Positions 1 to 10,472 are shown, counted from the first letter of the stretch. The stretch is DNA of 64,000 nucleotides from an uncultured Pelagibacteraceae bacterium (GCA_902607115.1 CACLIZ010000002.1:1-64000), one strand, 5' to 3'. The notes: generated by a model from the sequence alone, not told the origin. A program made the numbers and translations.

Positions 1-377
1 ATAGTGACTGGAAAAGTTTAGTAAGAGCTGTTGTAGAGTCGGTCGCTTATCAAAGTTATGATTTATTTGACGCTATGAAAAAAGATGGATTAAAACCAAA
101 AGTTATTAAAGTAGATGGAGGAATGGTAGCAAATAATTGGTTCACTCAATTTTTATCAGATATAATAAATTTAAAAGTAGTTAGACCTAAGGTTTTAGAA
201 ACTACCGCTTTAGGAGCTGCACTTTTAGCTGGATACCAAGTTGGAGAATTCAAATCATTAAATGAAATTCATGTTAAATCGAAAAAAGATAGAGTTTTTT
301 CTCCAAAACTTCATAAATCGTTGAGAAATAATTTATTGCAAGGTTGGAAACAAGCAATTAGAAAAACTTTAGCATAA
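1..377 (+). CDS. glpK: Glycerol kinase, C-terminal part (5' end outside window)
   Basis: Open from the window edge (reading frame from base 3) to the stop at 375-377; about 124 residues of a protein that is usually near 500 long. The text matches the C-terminal lobe of FGGY-family carbohydrate kinases: a V-x-E-S-V-A-Y-Q helix, the nucleotide-site K-V-D-G-G-M-V-A-N-N segment, then T-T-A-L-G-A-A-L-L-A-G. These are characteristic of glycerol kinase, which makes sn-glycerol 3-phosphate from glycerol and ATP in the cytoplasm. The next gene, 8 bases downstream, is glycerol-3-phosphate dehydrogenase, which supports the glycerol assignment over other FGGY sugars. Confidence 0.85.
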   Translation, partial: SDWKSLVRAVVESVAYQSYDLFDAMKKDGLKPKVIKVDGGMVANNWFTQFLSDIINLKVVRPKVLETTALGAALLAGYQVGEFKSLNEIHVKSKKDRVFSPKLHKSLRNNLLQGWKQAIRKTLA

Positions 378-385
378 TTTAAGCT

Positions 386-1357
386 ATGAAAAAAATATTA
401 ATAATCGGAGCTGGAGCCATGGGGGCGGCATTTACGGTCCCATGCTTAGATAACAATAATCATGTTACTTTAAGTGAGCCTTACAATTTAAAACTTGTTA
501 AAAAAATATCTTCAAGAAAGAAATTTCATCCTTCATTAAAATTAAATTTATCAAAAAAATTAATTATTAAAAATTTTTCAAGCGAATTATTGATTCAAAA
601 ATGGGACCTGATTGTAATTGCGGTAAGCTCAATCGGTATAGATTTAATAAGAGAAAATCTAAAAAATTTGAAATTTAATACTCGTATTTTAATTTTAACC
701 AAAGGTCTTAAATTTGACAAAAGTTCAAAAAAAATTATCACAATGTCTGAACAGTTAAATAAAGGAAAAAAAAAATTTGATATATCAGTTTTAAAAGGAC
801 CTTGTTTAGCCAAAGAGTTAGCTAGAAAAATAAAATCCAGCACAATAATAGCAAATAAAAATATTAATAAAGCAAAATCAATAGGAAATTTAATTTCAAC
901 TAATTACTATAGAATACAATACTCTAATGATGTTAAGGGAGTAGAGATATGTTCGGCAATTAAAAATATATACTCTATGCTAATTGGTGCTGGTGAAGGA
1001 TCTAACACTTCTTCCTCAATATTTACTCAGTCCATAAATGAAATGGTTTACTTAACAAAGTTTTTAAAAGGAAAAGAAGAAACTGTATATGGTCTTGCAG
1101 GTGTTGGAGATTTGTATGTAAGTGCTGTAGGGGGAAGAAATAGTAAAATGGGAGAATTTCTAGGAAAAGGATTTACATTTAAAAATGCGAAAAAAAAATT
1201 TATGTTAAATGATACTGTCGAAGGTGCAGAATTAGCTTTTGAAATAGGAAATCAAATATTAAAAAAAGTGAATAATAAAAAAATACCTTTAATGGTAGAT
1301 TTGATTAAGTGTATTTTAAATAATAAAAAATTAAATATCAGATGGCAGATTAAATAA
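386..1357 (+). CDS. gpsA: Glycerol-3-phosphate dehydrogenase [NAD(P)+]
   Basis: A 323-residue protein, about the normal size for GpsA, which interconverts dihydroxyacetone phosphate and sn-glycerol 3-phosphate for phospholipid synthesis or glycerol use. The Rossmann motif G-A-G-A-M-G is at residues 8-13, the family block L-T-K-G-L-K-F near 104, the K-G-P-C-L-A-K-E substrate segment near 137, and V-K-G-V-E-I-C-S-A-I-K-N-I with the catalytic lysine near 183. G-L-A-G-V-G-D-L follows near residue 237. It starts 8 bases after the glycerol kinase stop and is probably cotranscribed with it. Confidence 0.93.
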   Translation: MKKILIIGAGAMGAAFTVPCLDNNNHVTLSEPYNLKLVKKISSRKKFHPSLKLNLSKKLIIKNFSSELLIQKWDLIVIAVSSIGIDLIRENLKNLKFNTRILILTKGLKFDKSSKKIITMSEQLNKGKKKFDISVLKGPCLAKELARKIKSSTIIANKNINKAKSIGNLISTNYYRIQYSNDVKGVEICSAIKNIYSMLIGAGEGSNTSSSIFTQSINEMVYLTKFLKGKEETVYGLAGVGDLYVSAVGGRNSKMGEFLGKGFTFKNAKKKFMLNDTVEGAELAFEIGNQILKKVNNKKIPLMVDLIKCILNNKKLNIRWQIK

Positions 1358-1365
1358 TAATCAGT

Positions 1366-2706
1366 TTATTTTTTTGGTTGATCCAAAAATACTTTTAATG
1401 AGTCATCCATTGCAGATGCCCAAGGAGTATGATGAATCGGAGCAACTGATCCAGTGACTGGTGATGAAAAAGATTTATTTCTATAAGTCATAATATCTTC
1501 AACTTTATGATGCTCCCATTCTTTAAAATGTTTTCTTATTAACTCAAAATCAATTTTTGGATAATCAGATAAATCATGAAGTTCTTTTGTATATTCTGTT
1601 TGAAAATCTATCATTTGATCTGGGTTTTCTAACTTTTCTTCCATAGCTACCCATTTATTAATATCTTTTTCTATTTCGTTTTCATTTGGCATTTTAATTT
1701 TGCTCATCACTACATCTCTTGCAAACCAAGCCTGACAATCAAACATATTGAATGTATGAAATTGATCTTGCATTCCCAGATATAATAACTTGTGATTATC
1801 TTGCCAGACTACTCCTTTGTATAATTTAGGAGGGTACAATCTATTTCTAGTTTTAAGTTTTTGATCTTCAGACAAGAATGGAAAGTGATGAAGATAACCA
1901 GAACATAATATTATCGCATCGGCCTCTTGTTTGTGTCCATCTTTAAAAATTGCTTTGTTTCCTTCTAATCTATCAAGGTGAAAAACTTCTTTTACTCCTT
2001 TTGGCCATTTGAATCCCATTGGATTGTGTCTGTAACCTATAGTTACTGTTTTAGCTCCATACTTATGACATTGTAGCGCTACGTCTTCAGCAGAGTAACT
2101 GCTTCCTAATACAATTACATTTTTCCCTCTAAATTCTTCAGCATCTCTAAAATCATGTGAGTGCATTATTCTTCCAGGGAAAGAACTCATTCCTGGATAT
2201 TCTGGGATATAAGGTACAGAAAAATGGCCAGATGATATAATTAAATAATCAAAATTTTCTTTTGAAAGTTTATTATTTTTTTTATCTTGCGATGTAATTT
2301 CAAACTTTTTACCATCATATATAACACTGCTTACAGTAGTATTGAATCTTATCTTGTTTTTTGAATTTCCTTTTTTTAATCTACCTACAATATAATCATA
2401 TAAAACTTCTCTGGGAGGGAAAGATGGTATTGGTTTTCCAAAATGTTCATCAAAAGAATAATCAGCAAATTCTAAACATTCTTTAGGTCCATTTGACCAA
2501 AGATATCTATACATACTATTAGGAATTGGATCACCATACTCATCAGATCCGGTTCTCCAACTATAATTCCACAACCCGCCCCAATCACTCTGTTTTTCAA
2601 AAGCGACTATTTCAGGTATTTTTTGACCTTTTTTTTCAGCTTGTTCAAATGCTCTTAGCATTGAAAGGCCGCATGGCCCAGTTCCAATGATTGCAACTTT
2701 TGTCAT
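1366..2706 (-). CDS. tmm: Trimethylamine monooxygenase (flavin-containing monooxygenase)
   Basis: A 446-residue flavoprotein beginning with the FAD fingerprint G-T-G-P-C-G-L at residues 8-14, with a second dinucleotide-binding motif G-S-S-Y-S-A-E near 201 for NADPH. The stretch from W-G-G-L-W-N-Y through W-R-T-G, M-Y-R-Y-L-W-S-N-G-P-K-E and F-D-E-H-F-G-K-P closely follows what I remember of the characterised Methylocella and SAR11/Roseobacter Tmm enzymes. Tmm oxidises trimethylamine to its N-oxide. The gene stands alone on the minus strand, convergent with gpsA and divergent from the amidotransferase at 2769; the 62-base gap between starts is A-rich and could hold both promoters. The TMAO demethylase (Tdm) that usually completes the pathway is not in this window. 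Confidence 0.92.
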   Translation of the reverse strand: MTKVAIIGTGPCGLSMLRAFEQAEKKGQKIPEIVAFEKQSDWGGLWNYSWRTGSDEYGDPIPNSMYRYLWSNGPKECLEFADYSFDEHFGKPIPSFPPREVLYDYIVGRLKKGNSKNKIRFNTTVSSVIYDGKKFEITSQDKKNNKLSKENFDYLIISSGHFSVPYIPEYPGMSSFPGRIMHSHDFRDAEEFRGKNVIVLGSSYSAEDVALQCHKYGAKTVTIGYRHNPMGFKWPKGVKEVFHLDRLEGNKAIFKDGHKQEADAIILCSGYLHHFPFLSEDQKLKTRNRLYPPKLYKGVVWQDNHKLLYLGMQDQFHTFNMFDCQAWFARDVVMSKIKMPNENEIEKDINKWVAMEEKLENPDQMIDFQTEYTKELHDLSDYPKIDFELIRKHFKEWEHHKVEDIMTYRNKSFSSPVTGSVAPIHHTPWASAMDDSLKVFLDQPKK

Positions 2707-2768
2707 AATTTCTTATACCATCTTATAAAAAAATAAAAAAAAAAGAAATAAAATTCTAATAAGAAACT

Positions 2769-3560
2769 ATGTCAAATATTTTAATAGTTGAAGGAAATTT
2801 ACCTAATGAAAATAAAAATTTTCAGAACTCAGGTATTCAAACTCACGCAGAAAGCTTAAAAGAAAGTCTTTCATATTATTCAAAGGATATAACCATTGAT
2901 GTATTCAATCCATGTGAAGAAAAAACTTTTGATAAAATAATACCAAATATTAAAAAATATGATGGTTTAATTTGGGGTGGCAGTAGCTTGAACATTTATA
3001 ATGATTGCATAGAAATTCGTAGGCAAATAGCTTTTATGAAAGAATGTTTTAAAAATATTAAAAAAATTTTGGCGATATGTTGGGGAATGCAAGTTGCGGT
3101 AACAGCCGCTGGTGGACAAGTAAAAAAATCATATAACGGCGCCCATATTGGAATAGCCAATGATATTGAAATTAATGAAAATGGATTAAATCACCTTTTA
3201 TATAAATCAAAAAATAAAATATTTAACTCACCGGCATTTAATTTTGATGAAGTGGTAACTTTACCAAGTGGAGCTGTTCATTTAGCATCAAATAAAATTA
3301 ATAAGGTACAAAGTATTAATTTTAAATATGGAATAAGCGATATTTGGGGATTGCAGTACCATCCTGAAATTACATATAACAAAATGATTACTTTAATAAA
3401 ATTTAGAAAAGAAAGACTAATAAATGTTAAAAAATGTTTTAAAGATGAAGAAGAAGTTCAAAACCATATTAACCTTATTGAAGAAGAAAATAAAAGATCG
3501 AGCAAAAATGATCAAATGTTAGAATTAAAAAATTGGTTAGACTATCTAAAAGCCGCTTAA
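2769..3560 (+). CDS. Class I glutamine amidotransferase, GMP synthase-like domain
   Basis: A 263-residue stand-alone GATase1 domain. The nucleophile elbow is A-I-C-W-G-M-Q (cysteine near residue 105) and the histidine-glutamate part of the triad is in G-L-Q-Y-H-P-E near residue 198, so the catalytic triad looks intact. Such domains hydrolyse glutamine or a gamma-glutamyl amide. No synthetase partner is adjacent. It is divergent from tmm and its stop touches that of fhs, so it may be regulated with tmm, and in methylated-amine users a gamma-glutamyl-amide hydrolase role is conceivable, but that is inference. The C-terminal 50 residues are charged and not recognised. Confidence 0.75.
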   Translation: MSNILIVEGNLPNENKNFQNSGIQTHAESLKESLSYYSKDITIDVFNPCEEKTFDKIIPNIKKYDGLIWGGSSLNIYNDCIEIRRQIAFMKECFKNIKKILAICWGMQVAVTAAGGQVKKSYNGAHIGIANDIEINENGLNHLLYKSKNKIFNSPAFNFDEVVTLPSGAVHLASNKINKVQSINFKYGISDIWGLQYHPEITYNKMITLIKFRKERLINVKKCFKDEEEVQNHINLIEEENKRSSKNDQMLELKNWLDYLKAA

Positions 3561-5243
3561 TTAAAACAAACCTTCTATTTCACCTTTATTGTTTAATTTA
3601 ATAGAGTCAGCGGCAGGCACTCTAGGCAACCCAGGCATAGTCATTATTGATCCACATATAACAACTATAAATTCAGCACCTGATGAAAGTCTAACTTCTC
3701 TAATTGGTATTTCGTGGTCTGAAGGCGCCCCCTTAAGTTTTGGATCAACTGAAAAACTATATTGGGTTTTTGCTATACAAACTGGCAGTTTTCCATAGCC
3801 ATTTTTTTCATAAGTTTTTAATTGCTCTTTAATTTTTTCATCCGCTGTTATTTTATTTGCCTTGTAAATTTCTTTTGCGATTTTTTCCACTTTATTCCAC
3901 AGAGTTTCATTTTCGCTGTATAAAAACTTAAATTTATTTTGATCTGCTTTATCACATATCTCAATAACATTTTTGGCTAGTTCCTCAGCTCCTTTACCAC
4001 CATCAGACCAATGAGTGCATTTACTAACTTTTATATTAATACTTTTGCAATACTCTTTTAAAATATTTATTTCATTTTCTGTATCCATAACGAAATGATT
4101 AATTGCTACTACCGCTTCTACTCCAAACTTTTTTACATTATTGATATGTCTTTCAAGATTAACTAAACCCTTTTTTAGAGCTTCAATATTTTCTTTTTTT
4201 AAATCTTCTTTTTCAACACCGCCATGCATTTTAAGAGCTCTTATAGTTGCTACTATAACTACACAACTAGGTTTTAAATTTGCTTTTCTACATTTAATAT
4301 CCATAAATTTTTCAGCCCCAAGATCAGCTCCAAATCCAGCTTCTGTTACAACGTAATCTGAAAGTTTAAGTGCAGCTTTTGTTGCAATTACAGAATTGCA
4401 TCCATGTGCAATATTTGCGAATGGCCCACCATGTATTAAGGCAGGATTGTTTTCTAAAGTTTGAGTAACATTAGGTCTTATAGCCTCTTTAAGCAATACT
4501 GTCATTGGACCTTGAGCATTTAAGTCTTTTGCATAAATTGCCTTATTATCTTTATTATAGGCAATTGTTATATTTCCAATCTTTTTTTCTAAATCCTCTA
4601 AGTTATTGGATAGACAAAATATAGCCATAACTTCAGAAGCGACTGTAATATCAAAACCATCTTCTCTTGGAAAATCTTTTGCAGCACCTTTAGTGTTAAT
4701 GTTTATCGCTCTTAAAGCTCTGTCATTCATATCCATAACTCTTTTCCATACAATTTTTTTGTCATCAATATTAAGTTTATTACCCCAATAAATATGATTA
4801 TCTATAAGTGCTGATAAAAGATTGTGTGCCGATGTTATTGCATGGAAATCTCCAGTGAAATGTAAATTAATTTGTTCCATAGGAACTACTTGCGCATAAC
4901 CTCCGCCAGCAGCACCTCCTTTCATTCCAAATGATGGTCCTAAACTAGGTTCTCTTAAACAAACAATTGATTTTTTTCCAATTTTATTTATTCCATCTGA
5001 AAGACCAACTGAAACTGTAGTTTTTCCTTCACCAGCAGGCGTTGGTGTAATTGCTGTTACAAGAATAAGTTTCCCATTCTTTTTATTTTCTAATGTTTGA
5101 AGATAATCAAAATTTAATTTTGCAATATGCCTTCCCATAGGGCTGAATGCTCCCGGTTCATCGGGTACATTAATTTTGGACAGGACCTTGTTTATTGGAT
5201 CCATTTTTGCTTCTCTTGCTATTTGGATATCGCTTTTAGACAT
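3561..5243 (-). CDS. fhs: Formate-tetrahydrofolate ligase
   Basis: A 560-residue protein of normal length for formyl-THF synthetase, which interconverts formate, ATP and THF with 10-formyl-THF. The ATP-binding loop T-P-A-G-E-G-K-T-T is near residue 68, followed by [16 protein letters not shown] and [12 protein letters not shown], all family signatures; the C-terminal region holds P-G-L-P-R-V-P-A-A. Here it is divergent from the sarcosine oxidase operon. In C1-oxidising SAR11 it probably runs in the direction of formate release and ATP formation from methyl groups loaded on folate, which is inference from context. Confidence 0.96.
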   Translation of the reverse strand: MSKSDIQIAREAKMDPINKVLSKINVPDEPGAFSPMGRHIAKLNFDYLQTLENKKNGKLILVTAITPTPAGEGKTTVSVGLSDGINKIGKKSIVCLREPSLGPSFGMKGGAAGGGYAQVVPMEQINLHFTGDFHAITSAHNLLSALIDNHIYWGNKLNIDDKKIVWKRVMDMNDRALRAININTKGAAKDFPREDGFDITVASEVMAIFCLSNNLEDLEKKIGNITIAYNKDNKAIYAKDLNAQGPMTVLLKEAIRPNVTQTLENNPALIHGGPFANIAHGCNSVIATKAALKLSDYVVTEAGFGADLGAEKFMDIKCRKANLKPSCVVIVATIRALKMHGGVEKEDLKKENIEALKKGLVNLERHINNVKKFGVEAVVAINHFVMDTENEINILKEYCKSINIKVSKCTHWSDGGKGAEELAKNVIEICDKADQNKFKFLYSENETLWNKVEKIAKEIYKANKITADEKIKEQLKTYEKNGYGKLPVCIAKTQYSFSVDPKLKGAPSDHEIPIREVRLSSGAEFIVVICGSIMTMPGLPRVPAADSIKLNNKGEIEGLF

Positions 5244-5365
5244 TCAATTTTTTTTGTAAAGTTAATGAGCGAATTTCTATACTTTTTTGACATTTTTTTA
5301 AACATCTAAAAAATATATATAAAAAAAACAATAAAAATTTATACTTATTTATATAAAAATTAATC

Positions 5366-6622
5366 ATGCAAAAATACTCAGTCTTCAGTCTAATTAAAAA
5401 TGCATTTAAAGGCCATAAAGATTGGGAAGTAGCATGGAAAGATCCAACTCCCAAAACAGAATATGACGTTATAATTATTGGTGGAGGAGGCCATGGCCTT
5501 GCCACAGCTTATTATTTGGCAAAAGAACATAATATTACAAAAGTTGCGATTATAGAAAAAGGATGGATAGGTGGAGGTAATGTTGGAAGAAATACAACAA
5601 TTATAAGATCAAACTATATGCATGATGAAAATGGTCTTTTTAGTGAATTCGGAATGAATTTGTGGAGAAACATGAGTCAGGATTTAAATTTTAACGTAAT
5701 GTTTTCTCCAAGAGGAATAATCAATCTTGCACATTCCGATGCACAAATGAACGTCTATTCTAGGAGAGGAAATTCAATGCGATTAAATGGAATTGATGCA
5801 GTTTTGTTAAATAGAGAAGAAGTTAGAAAAATTATACCTATGGCAGATTTTTCTGAAAATGTAAGATTCCCAATATTTGGCGGTCTGATGCAACCAAGCG
5901 CAGGAACAGCTAGACATGATGCAGTTGCTTGGGGATATGCACGTCAAGCAGACTCGATGGGAGTAGATATTATTCAAAATTGTGAAGTAACAGGTTTTGA
6001 TATTTCTAATGGAAAAATTTTAGGAATAAGAACTTCAAAAGGCAACATTAAAGCAAAAAAAATTGGTCTTTGTGTTGCAGGCAGTACAAACATTTTAGCA
6101 GAGAAACTAAATATGACTTTACCTATAGAAACACATCTTTTACAAGCGTGTGTTTCAGAACCAATTAAACCAATATTAGATAATGTTGTTACATTTGGTG
6201 CTGGACATTTTTATTGCAGTCAATCTGACAAAGGCGAAATGGTTATGGGTGGTGATCTTGATGGATACAACAGTTATTCTCAAAGAGGAAATCTTCCAAC
6301 ATTACAACATGTATTAACTGAAGGAATAGCAATGTTTCCATTTCTAAGTAAATTAAAAATGCTTAGAACATGGGGAGGAATTATGGATATGTCTATGGAT
6401 GGATCACCTATTATTGATAAGACACATATAGAAGGTTTATATTTAAATTGTGGATGGTGTTATGGAGGATTTAAAGCAACCCCTGCATCTGGATGGACAT
6501 TTGCACATACTATAGCTCAAAATAGACCGCACGAATTAAATGCAGGTTATAGTTTAAATAGATTTAGCACTGGACATTTAATTGACGAAAAAGGTCTTGG
6601 AACAAAAACTTGGATTTCTTAA
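5366..6622 (+). CDS. soxB: Sarcosine oxidase, beta subunit
   Basis: The 418-residue beta subunit of the heterotetrameric sarcosine oxidase, which demethylates sarcosine to glycine while passing the methylene group to THF. The FAD fingerprint G-G-G-G-H-G-L-A-T is near residue 38. The segment G-T-A-R-H-D-A-V-A-W-G-Y-A near residue 186 contains the histidine that carries the covalent FMN in this family, and the C-terminal G-W-C-Y-G-G-F-K-A-T-P motif is present. First gene of a soxBDAG run, which I count as one operon: soxD starts immediately at the next base after the stop. Confidence 0.95.
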   Translation: MQKYSVFSLIKNAFKGHKDWEVAWKDPTPKTEYDVIIIGGGGHGLATAYYLAKEHNITKVAIIEKGWIGGGNVGRNTTIIRSNYMHDENGLFSEFGMNLWRNMSQDLNFNVMFSPRGIINLAHSDAQMNVYSRRGNSMRLNGIDAVLLNREEVRKIIPMADFSENVRFPIFGGLMQPSAGTARHDAVAWGYARQADSMGVDIIQNCEVTGFDISNGKILGIRTSKGNIKAKKIGLCVAGSTNILAEKLNMTLPIETHLLQACVSEPIKPILDNVVTFGAGHFYCSQSDKGEMVMGGDLDGYNSYSQRGNLPTLQHVLTEGIAMFPFLSKLKMLRTWGGIMDMSMDGSPIIDKTHIEGLYLNCGWCYGGFKATPASGWTFAHTIAQNRPHELNAGYSLNRFSTGHLIDEKGLGTKTWIS

Positions 6623-6889
6623 ATGTTATATATTAAATGCCCTCACTGCGGATTACGATCTCAAAATGAATTTTCATATGGTGGAGATGCGACAGTTAAA
6701 AGACCAGAATTAAACAAAGAAATTTCAGATCAGGATTGGGATAATTTCGTGTATTTACGTAAAAGTCCAAGAGGAAAACATCTAGAATTGTGGCAGCATA
6801 TTTCTGGATGTAGACAATGGATTAAAGTTGAAAGAGATACTTTAACACACGAAATATTTAAAACTTTAAAAGCAAACGAAGAATTATAA
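6623..6889 (+). CDS. soxD: Sarcosine oxidase, delta subunit
   Basis: An 88-residue zinc-binding small subunit. The expected ligands are visible as C6 and C9 (C-P-H-C-G) and H59 and C63 (Q-H-I-S-G-C-R-Q-W), with the family features E-F-S-Y-G-G-D-A and R-D-T between and after them. It sits between soxB and soxA with gaps of 0 and 2 bases, the canonical gene order. Confidence 0.94.
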   Translation: MLYIKCPHCGLRSQNEFSYGGDATVKRPELNKEISDQDWDNFVYLRKSPRGKHLELWQHISGCRQWIKVERDTLTHEIFKTLKANEEL

Positions 6890-6891
6890 AG

Positions 6892-9888
6892 ATGTCAGAA
6901 AATTTTAGATTAGACAAAGGTGGATTAATAAATAGAAATAAAAAAATTTCATTTAAATTTAATGGTAAAAAATATTTAGGCTATGAAGGCGATACTTTAG
7001 CTTCAGCTTTAATAGCAAATGGAGTTCATCTAGTTGGCAGAAGCTTTAAATATCACAGGCCTCGAGGTTTTTTTGGTGCAGGTGTGGATGAGCCATACGC
7101 AATAGTTCAAATGAATAGAAATAATCAAGTTGATCCCAATGTAAAAGCAACTGAACAAGAATTATTTGAAGGTTTGGAGGCAAAAAGTGTTAATTGTTGG
7201 CCAAATGTAGATTTCGATATTGGTGCAATAAATAATTTTTTAAACAAATTTTTTCCTGCAGGTTTTTACTATAAAACTTTTATGTGGCCCAAAAGCTTTT
7301 GGCATAAGGTTTATGAGCCAATTATAAGAAAAGCAGCAGGTTTTGGAACAGCTTCAATTAAGCATGATAAAGAAAGATATGAACATAAATACGAGTATTG
7401 TGATCTTTTAATAACTGGATCAGGTCCATCTGGTTTAGCAAGCGCCTATGCTGCGGCACAAAATGGAGCAAAAGTAATTTTAGCTGAAGACAAATCCAGA
7501 TTTGGTGGAAGTCTTCTAACTAGCGAAGTAACCATTGGAAATCAAAGTGGTCAAGAATGGTCACAAAAAATAATATCTGAACTTAAATCAATGCCAAATG
7601 TAATTGTAAAAAATAGATCTCAAGTTTTTGGTTATTATGACCATAACATGTTAGTTATGTCTGAGAGAATTAGTGATCATTTACCTAAATCAGAAAAATA
7701 TACTCCTAAACAGAGACTTTGGTATATACGTGCAAAAGAAGTTATTATTTCATCTGGATCAATAGAAAGACCCTTAGTTTTTGGAAATAATGATACCCCA
7801 GGGGTTATTCTTTCTTCAGCAGCTAAAGAATACTTAAAAATTTATGGAGTTTTAGTTGGAAAAAAACCATTGGTTTTTACAAATAATGATAGTGGATATG
7901 AAACAGCAATAGAATTTAAAAAAAATGGAATAGACCCTATCGTTTTAGATACAAGAAAAGACTCTAATTCGGAGATTATAAAAGAAGCTAAAGACTTAAA
8001 TATAAATATAAAGTTCTCTTATGTCGTTGTAACAGCCAAAGGTTACAAAAAAGTGAAATCAGCAGATATTACAAAAATATCAGATGATAAAAAAAATATA
8101 AGTACTATTGAAAATGTTAATTGTGATTGTATTTGTGTATCTGGATTTTGGACACCCACAATTCATTTGGCTTCTCAATCAGGTAATAAAACTAAATTTA
8201 AAGAAGAAATAGATGCTTTTATTCCAAGCCAATCAAAACAAAAAGAAACAACATTGGGATCTGCTAATGGAATTTTTACACTAGAAGAAACATTAAATAC
8301 ATCTTTTGAAAAAGGAAACGATTTATCGAAACAAATAACAAATAAAGAAAATAAAATTTCAGTTCCTACCGTTGTAGAGAAAAAATATTCTAAACATGAT
8401 AAATTTTGGTGCGTACCTTTACCAAAAGGTAAAAATTATAAAAGATTTTTAGATTTTCAAAACGACGTTACTGTTTCTGATATTCAACTTGCTTTAAGAG
8501 AAGGTTATAGATCAATCGAACATGTTAAAAGATATACAACATTAGGAATGGCTACAGACCAAGGTAAGACAAGCAATCTTAATGGATTACAGCTAGTTTC
8601 AGATTTTGAAAATAAAGTAGTACCTCAAGTGGGGCATACTACTTTTAGACCACCTTATACATCAGTTTCAATAGGAGCCATTGTTGGAAGAGAAATTGGA
8701 ATACATTCTAAGCCAACTAGAAAATCACCAATGCATCATTGGCATGAAAAAAATAATGCGGTGTTTGTCGATGCAGGTGTTTGGTTACGACCAAGGTATT
8801 ATAAACATGGTAGTGAAAATTTATTTGAAGCATCAAAAAGAGAAGCAAAAAATGTAAGACAAAACGTTGGAGTATGTGATGTAACTACACTAGGTAAAAT
8901 TGATATTAAAGGACCTGACTCAGCAGAATTTTTAAATAGAGTATATACAAATGCTTGGCTTAAGTTACCAGTTGGTAAAGCAAGATATGGTGTAATGTTG
9001 AGGGAAGATGGAATTGTAATGGATGACGGAACAACAACAAGAATTTCAGAAAACCATTATCATATGACAACTACAACTGCTCAAGCAGCTAACGTTTTAT
9101 CTCATTTAGAGTATTATTTACAATTGGTATGGCCTGAATTGAATGTAAATGTAGTTTCATCCACAGAGCAATGGGCAGGCGCCGCAATAGCTGGACCAAA
9201 GTCCAGAGATGTATTGCAAAAATTATTTCCTGATTTAGATGTTACAAATGAAGGTTTGCCATTTATGGGATATAGGGAAGGCAATTTATTTGGTGTTAAT
9301 GCTAAAATTTATAGAATTTCATTTTCCGGCGAACTTGCTTACGAAGTAAACGTAGAGTCTGATAATGGTAATTATATGTGGGAAAAAATAATGGAGATTG
9401 GAAAAGAGTTTAATATTCAACCATATGGAACAGAAGCATTATCAACATTAAGAATTGAAATGGGACATGTTGCAGGATCTGAATTAGATGGACGTACAAT
9501 TCCGTATGATAATTCACTAGATGGATTAGTTAGCAAAAAGAAAGATTTTATTGGAAAAAGATCTTTAAACAAAACAGCTTACGTTGCTCCAGATAGACAG
9601 AAAGTAGTTGGTGTCGTTCCATTAGATAAAAAAACGAGTATACCAGAAGGCTCATATATAGTTAGAGATGCAAAAGCTAAACTTCCAAATCCTAAATTAG
9701 GTCACGTATCTGCTTCTTGTTGGAGTGTTGAGTATGACAATCCTTTTTCACTTGCAATAATAAAAGATGGAAAAAATATGATTGGACAAAAACTTTTTGC
9801 AATGTCTCCTTTAAAAAATAAAATAATACCTGTTGAAATAGTATCATCACACTATGTTGATCCTAAAGGAGAAAGAGTGAGATCATGA
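6892..9888 (+). CDS. soxA: Sarcosine oxidase, alpha subunit
   Basis: A 998-residue large subunit of normal length. Residues about 15-110 form the ferredoxin-like N-terminal domain (Y-E-G-D-T-L-A-S-A-L, then R-S-F-K-Y-H-R-P-R-G), which keeps the fold but not the iron-sulfur cysteines. The middle carries a NAD-binding motif G-S-G-P-S-G-L-A-S-A near 178 and S-S-G-S-I-E-R-P. The C-terminal 380 residues are a GcvT-like folate domain with V-C-D-V-T-T-L-G-K near 661 and S-F-S-G-E-L-A-Y-E-V-N near 810. It makes the THF site where the sarcosine methyl is captured as 5,10-methylene-THF. The stop overlaps the soxG start by 4 bases. Confidence 0.95.
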   Translation: MSENFRLDKGGLINRNKKISFKFNGKKYLGYEGDTLASALIANGVHLVGRSFKYHRPRGFFGAGVDEPYAIVQMNRNNQVDPNVKATEQELFEGLEAKSVNCWPNVDFDIGAINNFLNKFFPAGFYYKTFMWPKSFWHKVYEPIIRKAAGFGTASIKHDKERYEHKYEYCDLLITGSGPSGLASAYAAAQNGAKVILAEDKSRFGGSLLTSEVTIGNQSGQEWSQKIISELKSMPNVIVKNRSQVFGYYDHNMLVMSERISDHLPKSEKYTPKQRLWYIRAKEVIISSGSIERPLVFGNNDTPGVILSSAAKEYLKIYGVLVGKKPLVFTNNDSGYETAIEFKKNGIDPIVLDTRKDSNSEIIKEAKDLNINIKFSYVVVTAKGYKKVKSADITKISDDKKNISTIENVNCDCICVSGFWTPTIHLASQSGNKTKFKEEIDAFIPSQSKQKETTLGSANGIFTLEETLNTSFEKGNDLSKQITNKENKISVPTVVEKKYSKHDKFWCVPLPKGKNYKRFLDFQNDVTVSDIQLALREGYRSIEHVKRYTTLGMATDQGKTSNLNGLQLVSDFENKVVPQVGHTTFRPPYTSVSIGAIVGREIGIHSKPTRKSPMHHWHEKNNAVFVDAGVWLRPRYYKHGSENLFEASKREAKNVRQNVGVCDVTTLGKIDIKGPDSAEFLNRVYTNAWLKLPVGKARYGVMLREDGIVMDDGTTTRISENHYHMTTTTAQAANVLSHLEYYLQLVWPELNVNVVSSTEQWAGAAIAGPKSRDVLQKLFPDLDVTNEGLPFMGYREGNLFGVNAKIYRISFSGELAYEVNVESDNGNYMWEKIMEIGKEFNIQPYGTEALSTLRIEMGHVAGSELDGRTIPYDNSLDGLVSKKKDFIGKRSLNKTAYVAPDRQKVVGVVPLDKKTSIPEGSYIVRDAKAKLPNPKLGHVSASCWSVEYDNPFSLAIIKDGKNMIGQKLFAMSPLKNKIIPVEIVSSHYVDPKGERVRS

Positions 9889-10472
9889 CATTGATATCAG
9901 CGTTAAATCACATTCATAAAAAAGGTCTTTTTGGAAATCATGAGAATAAAAATGAAGAAAATTTATTAAAAGTTTCAGAAATTAAAAATTTACTTATTGT
10001 TCAAATAGTTCAGTATAAAAGTTCCACAATTTCATTTGAAAATATTGATATTGATAGTTTAAAACTAAAAAATGAACCACTAAGTGTAGTTAATAATAAT
10101 GATACAAGAATTTTATGGAACGGTCCAAAAAATTGGCTCTTAGTATCAGCAAAAAAAAATTTACTTAAAAGTATTTCAGAAAATTTTAAAGAAACAGACT
10201 TTGCTGTAACTGATTTATCTCATTCAAGAGCTATAATTGAAATAGAGGGACAAGATGTTAAAGAAGTTTTAAAAAAAGGATGTCCATTTAATTTTGATAT
10301 TTTGGAAAAAAATAATTCAATAAACTCTACATATAATGGTATAGCATTTACAGTTGATATGATTGATAATAATCCAGATAAAGTAAGGTTATTTGCCCTT
10401 AGAAGTTTTGGCGAGTCATTATACCATTCGATCGCTGATGCTTGTTTAGAATATGGTTATAAATCTTTATAA
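9885..10472 (+). CDS. soxG: Sarcosine oxidase, gamma subunit
   Basis: A 195-residue protein in the soxG position, overlapping the soxA stop by 4 bases. It shows the gamma-subunit pattern I-L-W-N-G-P-K-N-W-L-L-V near residue 83, D-L-S-H-S-R-A-I-I-E-I-E-G near 113 and V-L-K-K-G-C-P-F-N near 130. The subunit is a catalytically inactive GcvT relative that caps the complex. It is more diverged than the other three subunits, as usual. The C-terminus overlaps the stop of the convergent MBL gene by 6 bases. Confidence 0.9.
   Translation: MTLISALNHIHKKGLFGNHENKNEENLLKVSEIKNLLIVQIVQYKSSTISFENIDIDSLKLKNEPLSVVNNNDTRILWNGPKNWLLVSAKKNLLKSISENFKETDFAVTDLSHSRAIIEIEGQDVKEVLKKGCPFNFDILEKNNSINSTYNGIAFTVDMIDNNPDKVRLFALRSFGESLYHSIADACLEYGYKSL

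Noticed and set aside
2709-2765. TTTCTTAT/ATAAGAAA repeat between tmm and the amidotransferase gene
   Set aside because: Eight AT-rich bases separated by about 40; likely chance in A-rich DNA.
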